From contig RCTD01000005.1 of NCBI GenBank assembly GCA_014898415.1, positions 248,001 to 312,000 of the forward strand: a DNA stretch of 64,000 nt, written 5' to 3'. Each line of letters starts with the position of its first letter. Position 1 is the first letter of the stretch. Below the pieces are notes generated by a model. It made no database searches. It worked only from the letters and a program-made list of their open reading frames with translations, and was not told the DNA's origin. Source of the stretch: Stromatinia cepivora (taxonomy: Eukaryota > Ascomycota > Leotiomycetes > Helotiales > Sclerotiniaceae). Shown here in pieces: positions 54,017-64,000 of the stretch. The position numbers and the translations under genes were made by a program.

Positions 54017-57000
54017 ATGATGCCGGAATCTAATACTTTGAAGGCTGGTGCTGGTGTTGCACGGCAGGGGTATGGCGAGAATGGGATGTTGAGGGGTGTG
54101 GATGGGGATGATAATGGGAAGGAGAAGGAGAAGGTGAATAAGAAGGGGAGGGATGGTAGGGATGGGATGGGGAATGTGGATGGGATGGGAAAGGATAGAT
54201 ATGGAAATGTGAAGGATAAGAGGTTGAGGGGTTTATTTGGTGAGTCTTTTGTGTTCTTGCCCTAGCTTTGGGTTTGGCGGTTGGAGGTTTGAAGACTTTA
54301 AGGGTTGGAAGGGTTTGGAGTGTGCGAACATCTAAATCTTCGAGCGCAGCGAGATATGGGGCTTGCTGGGTGGGTAGGGGAGGCGGCGGAAAGAATGGAC
54401 ACGTAGGGAAGGATGGAGGAAAATTTTTACATCAATTCTTTGTTGTGCTTGATATCTCATCGCGACAAGGTCTTATGGGAGGTCTTCTAGCGCAGCGAGC
54501 TATGGGAGTTTGGGGGCTTACCCCATCAATAGAATCAGTCTATCTTTTGAAATGACGCTCCGCTGGCCCTCAGGGAGCCACTGCCGTGGAGGCAGACTAA
54601 CTAGAAAGACGTTTCTTTGCTTCTCTCTGATTCCAGCTCTAACATACTTCACTTCGACTCACAGTGTTCGCGCATAAACTCGAAAATGATCTCGATTCCC
54701 TAGATGCAAGTCTCAGTCGGGATGTATTCAACTTCACATTTACAATGGTTGAGGGAAATGGGACGTTTAAAGAGTTAGAGAATAATATCGCGACGTTTCC
54801 GACGAAGTTAAGTGCGAGTGCTAGAGATAAGGCGCAGGAATTGGATGAGAAGGCGACGGGTATTTGGAATGTTGCGACAAGATTGAGGAGAAGTCTTCCT
54901 GAGGAGAATGATATGGAGGTTGATGCTGCTGGGTCAAAGACTTGGGATAAGAAAAATGAACTTAAGGGTTTATTGATCATGGTTAGGATGTTTGCTTTTC
55001 TCGTATTGGATTGTGCGAATGAGTGTGGGAACGCTGCCGCTCATTTGCGCGAAGGCACCAGCGGGGACGAAGACAAAGAGAACGTGGAGAAGGCCAAGGG
55101 AAATTTGTTGAGGTTGATGAAAGTGGGGATCAAAACGGGAAGAGACTGCTTGAGTATGTATAGGTTTCTAAGTAGAAAGGGACCTGGAATCTGCGAGTTT
55201 CTGCTAATCATCATATGCGGATCAGATGGACAGAAAATCGATTATGCAGTAAAAGCCTTGGAAAAGCTGGCAGGATATGCAGGATATAGTGAAGAACTTC
55301 TTCGTACATACGCATCATCTGGTAAATCGGAAGAAAAGGCAACTTGTGCGAGATTCACTGCTGAGTATTTCGTTCTTAGAACTTTATTGGTAAGATCATG
55401 ATACCTTCTGCCTATTGTCTGCTAACATAGCCCATAGGCATGGCGACAAGATGATATGCAACTCGCTGAACATATGTTCAATAAATCCATGTCCTCCAAA
55501 GAGCTCTTCGACCATTCTACCACCGAAAGTCTCTCGGATACTTTATATGAAATGGGAAAGGCATTACTTGAGAAGAAACAGCATGCACTCTCAGTAAAAT
55601 GGCTGGAGCGTGCCTATAATGTTTTACGTGGCGATGACTTGGACAAACTGAGTGCTGATGCTACAGAATTACGCATATCTATCATCCAAACGCTTATCAA
55701 GGCACTCTTAGAGAGTAAGACATCAGATTCTATACAACGGGCACGGGATTTGGTCGATCTTCTTGAGGGTGAACTCGGAGATAAGTTAGTTGTTCTACTT
55801 TTGAAACTGGAACTTCTGATGGAAATCCCAAATGAAACTTTCGATGGTTTGGCATACAGTGCCATTTTGAACAAAATGACTCGAATTTTGGTCTTTAATT
55901 CAATTAACTTGCAATTGTTTATGTTCCATGTTAGGAAATTGCATGAAAAAGCACCCAGCTTGGCATGTGGAGTACTGGATGAGATGATCAGATTGCGAGT
56001 CAAGGAGTTAGCAACTATGACAGAATGGTTAGAAAAGGTTCTTCACACGAGAATTTGGATGACTGTCGGTGGAAGGGAGACTGAAGAGTTATTTGTTGCC
56101 ATTGGAGGATTTCTTACAATGATTGCGGAGAATGTTGAGAAATCTATTGGTGTGGAGGCTACTATGGTTGCTCATTCGGTTTGCGACGTCTTGAACATTG
56201 ATCGACAGAAAACTAATGGGATATAGTTAATTTGGAAAAAGATAGAGGCAAACTATAGCATATCAGAGTATGAAATAACGGAGAAATGGTGTCGCCTTGC
56301 TATGCATAGATTGTTTGAGAAACCTGGAGAGGCTAATATGGCCAAGATATCACGGTTTGTTCTTTCTTTTTACGAGTGTTATTGTCTAACATATCAATAG
56401 CAAGCTTCTTCTATGTGCCCTTAGTCGAGGAGATATCAACTCTGCCCGCAATATCTTCGCATCAATGTCAGATAAAGCGAAAGAAGAACCATTAACACGA
56501 TTTCTTATGTACAAGATAGCAATCAGAAGTGAAGAGGTTAAATTAGCAGCAGAATGTCTCGAAAAGATCGCCTCATGCTCTGAAGATCCAAGTTTACTCT
56601 TCGCTTGTGTTCTTGATGCTCAAAAGGTTGGCAATAAGACATATGTTTTAGGCGCTCTTTGGTTGGTACTAGAGAAGTGTGGATATGGTTTGCAAGAGAA
56701 TGTGCACCTTCCCTCGATTATTAGGATGATTATTGTTCTGCTTATTGATGTTATTGGTACCGAGGAAGCATCAAGCAGTGACACAAGAGAGAACATTGAG
56801 AAGCTGTGTGTGCTATTCGAAAAAGGTAAGTCACTTAAAAAATCCCCAGAAGAAATATACACTAATCATCACAGCACTAAACGTCATCCAAAAATCTTCC
56901 AATCGAGAAATCTGGACAATCGTCGAACTCGAATGGTTTTCAAGGAACTCTTACAATTTATCCCTCAAACATCTCTCCATCTGGGATCCAAACCATTCGC

Positions 57001-58071
57001 TTCGAATGTTAGCCTGCTGCATCGGTTTCATCGATCACTATCCTCAAGATATCGGCGAAGATGCACATGAAGATGTTACACTCCGAAAAATGTTCTGCAA
57101 TTTCTGTGCTGCTACAACTTTCGTTTCGATTGCAAGAGCGGAACAAAATTTCGAAAAGCAATTACAATTCTATCTAAGTTTGAGAAAACATGTAACAAGT
57201 TTTGACCATCTGTTACAGGAGAAACTGGAGAAATTGGAAGTGGAAATTACCGAGGATTTGTTACAGAAATTGTCGGTTCTGCTGGCTTTTGATTTTGAGG
57301 CTGCATGTAGATTGAAGGATTGGGATGGTTTAGGAGAGATTATACTTAAGGCGGGAATTTGTAAGAGTATGAAGGTTTATGAGTTGATGGCGGATTGTAT
57401 CTTGAGTTGTGAGGCTTCTACTCAAGGTTTGTGCTTCTTTTTTTTCTACGTCACCCTTCCCCGTTTCCCCCTCCCCCTCATCTTCTTCCCCCTACCATAC
57501 CTCTGAAAGAACCATATGCTGACATGCATATCATATATCATAGTCCTTATCATGACCCTCAAGAAAATCACAAACAAAACTTGGGAAATGGAGGAATTTG
57601 ATACGGTCAAATTGTCAAAATATATGCGATGTTTGTTTCAGGCCGCTATGGGAAATGATGATAAAATTGCAGAGGAACTTCTTGATCAAGTTTGTATGCT
57701 TGCTGCTGATGCTGCGGAGGTATGTTGATTAATCTCTTCTCCTGTTCCTCTCCCTCTTCCCCTTGAAATCTCTATCTCTATCTCCATCTCCCCTGATCCC
57801 AACCGCCTCGACTCTCGTTTCCTCCTTTCATGATCAGAGCTAACAACAAACTGTAAACAAAAAGACCGAAGTCCCCTACCCAACCCAAGAACTCGATTGG
57901 TTAGCAACTAAATCCTTTAATCATGCAATAGATCTCTATAGTGCAGATCAAGATGAGGCGTGTAAGAGATGGGCTGGGAAATCTATTGCTGTTGCGGGAT
58001 ATTGTGGGGATGGGGACAATTTGAAGAAGCTTTTGGTGGGGAGATTTGGGGGGTTAAAGTTTGATGTTTGA
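54017..58071 (+). CDS. SPO22: Meiosis-specific TPR protein Spo22/Zip4
   Basis: Eight exons: 54017..54239, 54665..55389, 55438..56178, 56227..56354, 56401..56825, 56875..57426, 57544..57719, 57865..58071, giving 1,058 residues. All junctions keep frame; the short introns are 46-49 nt. After a Gly/Asp/Lys-rich N-terminus, the SPO22 domain starts in exon 2, with conserved blocks AGYSEELLRTYASSGKSEEK, LAEHMFNKS and ALLEKKQHALSVKWLERAY. TPR-like helix pairs then run to the C-terminus, which ends ELDWLATKSFNHAIDLY and a short tail. Zip4/Spo22 scaffolds the synapsis-initiation (ZMM) proteins that promote meiotic crossovers. Intron 1 (425 nt) is far longer than the others. The last acceptor (57864) is the least certain junction. 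Confidence 0.88.
54343..54506 (+). repeat. Intronic direct repeat of an AGCGCAGCGAG module in Spo22/Zip4 intron 1
   Basis: An 18-nt module, agcgcagcgag(a/c)tatggg, occurs at about 54343-54360 and again at about 54489-54506. It is GC-rich against an AT-rich background. A short perfect hairpin (ctgcc-gtgga-ggcag, 54581-54595) lies downstream in the same intron. The composition and repeats suggest a dispersed non-coding element, but no ends or target duplication were found. Confidence 0.45.
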
Positions 58072-59319
58072 TTGTCAGATTGAGGTCGAGGCTGGGGATA
58101 GAGGGGGAAGAAGATTATTGCGCGGGATGAGGAGAGATAGAATCATCGCTAGGGGGATTTGCTGGGGATTCGTATATGGAATCATGATCATGGGGATGGA
58201 ATCGCTATAGATACATAATATTCACACGAAAAACTATCCTATAGCATAGTATAGAAGCATATGGCTTAGCCACACGTTTTGCTATATATTTACTAGAACC
58301 GCAATCTAGCTACTCATCTCATCCAACCAAGACAACTATCTTCCTACACTTCTCCTTATTGTTGTTTTGAGATTTGGATTTAGATAGATTTATGGTTAAG
58401 GTTATAGTTTGTACACTGTACACTGACTGTATACTTTATCTTATTGGTGGGATTGAGGTTAATATTTATTAGATTTTCAAATATAGTTTTGTGGATGTGG
58501 AATGTAAAGGGAGGGGGCGATTTGACCCCATGATTAGGAGAATAGATACGGGGGATAGGGAAGTGATGGGAAGGGAAGGGATGCGATGGAGATATAAATA
58601 AAATCTTGTTAACGATGCATGTATATTTCAATCAAGATGTATATGTGATTATAATAGTATTTATTCATCGTATCATTATTCTGAGATTCAAGCTATCTTT
58701 GAATTTCCTTTTTGGGTAGAGCTGAGGGTATATTTTCGTGGATATATAACATAAGAGACCTCGGGATAGTATGGGTTGATGATGAATCTAGGAGGAAGAG
58801 AGATGAGATGGGATGAGTTGAGGACACGACGGCAATGATATGTAAGATTACTTGAATATCAGAGTCAAGGTGTGTGGATATGAGGAAAGTGAAGACGAAT
58901 TATCATAATTTTGAAATTGAAATTTTTGGATCTCCTATTGGGATGCAATTGAAGTTATCCAGATCAGTAAAAGTTGTAGATAGATAATAAAAAAGGAATT
59001 TATTGATTAGGTGACTATCAAAATGGGATGGGATGGGATGAGAAGGGATAGATAGGTGTTTTAAAGACGGATGGATGGTTTGGTGGGATAGGCTTGATTG
59101 AATGGAATGGAACGGAAAGTATACTTCGTGATGAATAGATCAAAATAACGTAGGATATCTCATCTACTAACTGGGATGAGAACTAATAAAAGAGTGATGT
59201 GAAAAAATCATTGACTATTCCAGTAGTCAATCCGAGTCCAAATCCAAATCAGGTTTCAAGGTCAAGCTTCGATAAAACAAGCCCTAGTCACAAGTGACAA
59301 CCTACAAAAACTCAGCGAA
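58072..59319. other. Convergent spacer between Spo22/Zip4 and the ABM-fold gene
   Basis: AT-rich with short gggat/atggg runs (about 58540-58580, 59025-59045). It holds both 3' ends and no gene. Confidence 0.55.
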
Positions 59320-60005
59320 TCACTCAAAATCCCATTTAAAATCCACAAGATGACTCTCAGCACCATCAAGAAGCCCATCCATACTCTCCTTCACCCTCCC
59401 ACTCGCCTCCAAACTATCCCATCCCACAGCGGCTACGAACGCTTTTCCCTTTCCATCAACATCATCAAGAGAAAGACCAGAAGCAACACCGGTGCAGCCT
59501 TCAAAGTCCTTGAACTTGGTGATTTGAGTACGGAGATCATCTTCGGACGATGTGCCTTGTTGCATGGTGATCATTTGGACGAAAGGGGCGTCTACTACTT
59601 CTGCGGGAGCGTAGGGTTTGAATTCAATGACGAGGATGTTTGGGGGAGCGGCGAGAACTGGTGTTACATGAGATAGCATTTCTTGGAAAGCGGAAGAGGC
59701 TGTGGTAAAGAGTTAGTTGTATATTTTGCGTTCAATAAAGGGTGTGGAAGTTACATTGAAATTTTTTGGGAGCTTCTATGGATTCCCAGCCAATAAGAAG
59801 CTCAATCTTTTTTTTGTCTTCGGTATGGATTCCGTATCTAATATTTTGGTTAAGATGTGTCGTAGAGGAATGATGATAGGGAAGCATACCGTGTACGAAG
59901 ATGGCCATCCTGAATGCTCATTATTTGAATCATGAATTTGAGGGCATCCTTCCATTCATCAATACTGCCATTAACTGACAAAATAACTCTTTCGGTAATA
60001 GCCAT
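59320..60005 (-). CDS. ABM-like dimeric alpha/beta-barrel protein
   Basis: On the minus strand, exons 60005..59890, 59837..59755 and 59699..59320 give 192 residues, with introns of 52 and 55 nt. The protein opens MAITERVILSVNGSIDEWKD, then RYGIHTEDKKKIELLIGWES and, from exon 3, SSSAFQEMLSHVTPVL. The second half repeats the pattern, with ILVIEFKPYAPAEVVDAPFV and FVAAVGWDSLEAS. Two such ferredoxin-like halves are typical of fungal proteins in the antibiotic-biosynthesis-monooxygenase (ABM) fold class. No catalytic residues can be claimed, and many family members have no known reaction. The start is the only ATG consistent with the upstream exon. Confidence 0.75.
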
Positions 60006-62112
60006 ATTGAGATGTGTTGCTGTCTTTGGGGGTGGTTATGGGAATGAGGAAGCTTTTTGAAAATGATAAGCCTTTTGAAATTGTGCCGGAAAATTGTTTT
60101 GAGGAGTGATTAAAACTGATGTGATAATGTGCAGTTGTGAATTGGCGGGTTATTGGTTATGTTTATATGCATTGTTCGCAGTTAACGCACACGGATATTT
60201 AGATTCGAAATGCATGAAGCTCCAGAAGCCCAGGCGGCATTGCCCAATTAAACGTGGTGTCAGCAATTTATATTCACTAGTAAGAAATGATAACAGTTGG
60301 AACATTAGTGCGTAAGCCATACTTCGGAAGCTGCTTTCAACATATCCGACACAAGTTATTCCCTTATGCATTTGCTCATGGAAGTTCTGAGTCTCTCTCC
60401 TGTTGGTCCATTCATACCAAATGGCTTTTGGTAACAGCTTTGTGGCAACTCTTGATCGGTTATTTCCAGGGCTTCTGAATATCAAAAGGCTATTTCATGA
60501 AACGCACCTCCGGAGCTCGGTGCCATCTCTACACAAAACAAAAACATGTGCACTGCGCGGGGCATTAAAATGTGATGTGACAGATAGCAAGTGTCGAATC
60601 TTCTCAAGAGATACTTCAGATGACATTATGGCAATGACTTCACATCTCTGGAGGATAACGGACGTGTTTGAAAATTGGTATTGATACAAAGTTGTATGTA
60701 TGAGTGAGTATATGATTCGGCTCATATTCCGCAATTATGCATTGAAAGTGGCTGACTTTAAGTCCGAAAGCTGAACGGCTGCAGGTTTGGAAAATATAGA
60801 ACGGACAATCAAATATTGATGCATCCCATAGTCAAATTTCTAGATCCATCGAAAAACAATACGCCCTGATCATGCATACCCTCGACGAGTCGATAAGGAT
60901 GATAAGACAAATTGGGAGCACAAGAATGTTGGTCAATAGGCAACCAGCTGGCCAAGAGATAGCATTCATGCGAGAAAGCAAATTTAATTGTGGTGGTCCG
61001 AAAACTAATGGTGATGGGGAAATACCGTTCGAGTCATATAAGGAAGGATATTCATCCACGGGTATGCAATCAATCACACACACTAAAGGACTACCTAGTA
61101 TTGCGATGATGAATATTGAGGTGCCAAAGCCAGAAAGCATTTGAGATATCTGAAGAAACTCATTCGGTGCAAAGAGACTGGTAATATGATCAGATAGTCG
61201 CTAATTGTTGAATGAATATGGAGACATCTAAAGGAAAACTTTCCCTAGCCACCGAGATCGAACGAGATATTATGAATGCCACAGCTGGAACTTTATATTC
61301 GAGACATCACATTATCGTGTAAGACTTCTATGTACAAGAGAGAAATATCTCGAATGTATTAGAGATGAGATGAGCAGATATTACAATACATATATTGCGT
61401 GATAACCCCCAGATTCGTGTGTTGTTGTTGTTGATGAAGCAAAAGAACAATCTCCCGTGCCTCCGCATAGAGTCAATTACATAAAGACTTATGTAAGCAA
61501 CTCATGACTAATCATCAAATACAGGCGACATCCGAAGGAACATTTAACCCCACTATCCACTAATAGCAACGGAAGCATCCTCGCATATCATGTTTGTTTG
61601 AGTTACCCAACGAATGAAGGTAATGAGATGGTAAGCAGCTTTTTGGCTACCTTCCGATATTGAGGCTAAAAGTCCAAATTCTGACATCTTCATTGAAGAT
61701 ATACAATAAATAATATACTTGCAAGTTGTATGTCTGCATGGGGAGAGATTTGCCACTTCACAATCACATCAACCCCGCATTACTGAGTTACTGCATCTTC
61801 CAAGAGATTGGTCCTGGGGATTTGCTGTGAGGGCTATCGGAGACCTCCATCGGCTTAAGCTACTAGATAAGCAACAGGCCCAATACAGTATCTTCGCTTT
61901 CTTGAAGAAAGATACACACTCTCTTTAAAATATTCTCTTCCTTTCCCTTTTGTTTTCTTCTCCTAAAACTTCAACTATTTTAACAAGAACTAACATTCGA
62001 GAGGCACTGAGTACTTTTGTGGCAGGAAACATATCTTAAAAGGGGAGCGTTGGCGATTTGGATTCCTCGATAAACAGCAATTCTGTCAGAAATATCAATC
62101 TCCCAACTCAAC
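60006..62112. other. Spacer with overlapping small ORFs of unclear status
   Basis: The 2.1-kb region separates the ABM gene (-) and xanthine dehydrogenase (+). At 60832-61140 (minus) a 102-codon ORF begins with a signal-peptide-like segment (FGTSIFIIAILGSPLVCVI) and has a second hydrophobic stretch. A 90-codon plus-strand ORF covers 60872-61144. At most one can be real; neither has recognised relatives. No RNA gene was seen. Confidence 0.35.
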
Positions 62113-64000
62113 ATGGCACCCATTGCCGTTTCTACAGAACATTCACCGGACCCTGCAGTTTCGCCTGATTCCAGAAACTCTCTCTCCTCCGTGACGACCA
62201 CTTACGATGATACCCTTCGTTTTTATTTGAATGGCACGCGAGTTGTCCTCGATGACATGGACCCTGAGATTACCCTACTTGAATACCTTCGCGGCATAGG
62301 CCTGACAGGAACAAAGCTAGGGTGTGCAGAGGGAGGATGTGGAGCTTGCACAGTGGTTGTTTCTCAATACAATCCAACCACCAAGAAAATATATCATGCA
62401 AGCGTGAACGCATGCTTAGCACCACTGGTCAGTGTCGACGGGAAGCACGTTATAACAATTGAAGGAATTGGGAATACAAAGAGGCCGCATCCTACGCAAG
62501 AGAGAATTGCGAAAGGAAATGGTAGTCAGTGTGGGTTCTGTACGCCAGGCATAGTTATGAGTTTGTATGCTCTTTTACGGAATGATTCGAATCCCTCGGA
62601 GCATGAAGTAGAAGAAGCATTCGATGGAAACTTATGCAGGTGTACAGGATACCGCCCAATTCTTGATGCAGCCCAGACTTTTAGTTCTGGTGCTGCATGT
62701 GGCAAATCTAAATCAAATGGTGGAGGTGGATGTTGTATGGAAAACGGCGGAGGAAGTGGTGGGTGCTGTAAGAACGAATTAAAGGATGATCAACCTATCA
62801 AACGGTTCACACCTCCCGGATTCATCGAGTATAACCCGGATACTGAGCTTATATTTCCACCGCCACTTATGAGACATGAATTCAAACCGTTGGCTTTTGG
62901 GAATAAAAGGAAGAAGTGGTATCGTCCAGTAACTATGGAACAGCTTCTAGAGATTAAGAGCGTGTATCCATCGGCCAAAATTATTGGTGGAAGTACGGAA
63001 ACGCAAATCGAGATTAAGTTCAAGGCTATGCAATACACAGCTTCGGTGTTTGTTGGGGATATTCCCGAATTAAGACAATACTCATTCAAGGATGACCATC
63101 TAGAGATTGGGGGTAATGTGATATTGACTGATTTGGAGTCCATTGTCCAAGAAGCAGAGAGGCATTATGGGCCTGAAAAGGGTCAAGTATTCAAGTTAGT
63201 AGATCTATTTGTCTCAAACTTCTCCTTAGTCTTGTTGCCATTGATACTTTCATACGTACCAATGGAAATCTGCCATCCTTTTCTCTCTAGTAGAGTAACA
63301 ACAAATGAAAGTCATAGACAACAAATCCAGTTACTATATGATACTTCCTTCATACTAACGACATCTATAGGGCAATTCATAAGCAATTGAAATACTTTGC
63401 TGGTCGACAAATCAGAAATGTCGGTACACCCGCAGGAAATTTAGCTACTGCTTCTCCTATTTCTGATCTCAATCCTGTATTCGTTGCATCGAATGCTATC
63501 CTAGTCGCAAAGTCTTTAGGCAAGGAGACGGAAATTCCCATGTCTGGATTCTTCAAAGGTTACAGATTGACTGCGCTCGCTCCGGATGCAATCATTGCTA
63601 GCATTCGTATACCCGTGACGCAAAAGGGAGAATATTTAAGAGCGTACAAGCAATCGAAACGGAAGGATGATGATATTGCCATTGTCAATGCTGCTCTTAG
63701 AATTTCCATCGATGATTCTCACGTTGTGACTAGCACAAGTCTGGTATACGGAGGAATGGCTCCAACCACAATTGCGGCTAGAAAGGCTGGTGCTTATTTG
63801 TTGGGCAAGAAGTTTACAGATCCTGCAACATTAGAGGGAACTATGAATGCTCTAGAAGAAGACTTTAATCTCAGCTTTAGCGTTCCTGGAGGAATGGCGA
63901 CTTACCGGAAATCCCTTGCATTCGGCTTTTTCTATCGATTCTACCACGAAATTTTGTCCAGTTTCGAGATCAAAGATTTGGAAGTAGATGCACAAGTCGT
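62113..64000 (+). CDS. xdh: Xanthine dehydrogenase, N-terminal part (continues past the window)
   Basis: The model is join(62113..63194, 63371..64000+), with a 176-nt intron (GTTAGT..CTATAG). The frame is open to the edge, giving about 570 residues so far. The first [2Fe-2S] domain shows GCAEGGCGACTVV (about 74-86) and NACLAPL. The second has GSQCGFCTPGIV (about 138) and NLCRCTGYRPI (about 172). A Cys/Gly-rich insert (GGGGCCMENGGGSGGCC, about 201-217) links to the FAD-binding domain, which starts near 255 with WYRPVTMEQLLEI and has KIIGGSTETQIE. FAD-domain motifs continue after the intron (GTPAGNLATASPISDLNPVF, VYGGMAPTT). The molybdopterin domain lies beyond the window. The enzyme oxidises hypoxanthine and xanthine to urate in purine use. 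Confidence 0.94.

Noticed and set aside
1..64000. tRNA, rRNA or CRISPR features
   Set aside because: I scanned for T-loop-like GGTTCGAATCC boxes and regular spaced repeats and found none that fold or repeat appropriately. A covariance-model tRNA search would be decisive.

Overview
The window is nuclear DNA of a filamentous ascomycete (Pezizomycotina). Most genes have one or more short introns (46-145 nt in the confident models) with GTAAGT/GTATGT-type donors and CTAAC-like branch points. The gene content is typical of the group: Zn(II)2Cys6 regulators, 2EXR-family proteins, an Ert1/AcuM-type gluconeogenesis activator and a fungal CENP-Q. Low GC, long AT-rich spacers and the 2EXR/surface-protein island suggest a leotiomycete such as the Botrytis/Sclerotinia group; that placement is inference. 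No viral, bacterial or recognisable transposase sequence was seen.

Layout. Left (1-15.4 kb): the N-terminus of a type II membrane/secreted protein (-), a Utp12-domain ribosome-biogenesis protein (-), the BET double-bromodomain protein Bdf1 (+) behind a very long leader, a zinc-cluster regulator with an unresolved 5' exon structure (+), and a 2EXR protein (+). Middle (15.4-32.7 kb): a gene-poor accessory island. It holds one largely intact Ser/Thr-rich single-pass surface protein, several decayed relatives broken by stops and frameshifts, one intact and one truncated 2EXR gene, and small ORFs of doubtful status. Right (32.7-64 kb): a dense housekeeping block. It contains exocyst Sec6 (-), mitochondrial ribosomal uL30m/Mrpl33 (+), the chromatin reader Eaf3 (-), the kinetochore protein Cnl2/Nkp2 (+), an ER-type membrane protein (-), Rrp12 (+), the kinetochore protein CENP-Q/Okp1 (+), the Ert1/AcuM regulator (+), the meiotic TPR protein Spo22/Zip4 (+), an ABM-fold protein (-) and the 5' part of xanthine dehydrogenase (+).

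Themes. Bdf1, Eaf3, CENP-Q, Nkp2 and Zip4 all act on chromatin or chromosome segregation. Two of them, CENP-Q and Nkp2, belong to the same inner-kinetochore assembly and lie about 7 kb apart. Rrp12 and the Utp12 protein serve ribosome assembly.

The most striking observation is at eaf3. The standard six-exon, 329-codon gene is split by a 1,570-nt intron. That intron contains, on the same strand, a promoter-like leader, an ATG, its own small intron and about 310 open codons. These codons run in frame, without a stop, through the splice acceptor into the MRG-domain exons. The locus therefore looks able to make a second MRG protein in which the chromo barrel is replaced by an unrelated lysine-rich N-terminus.
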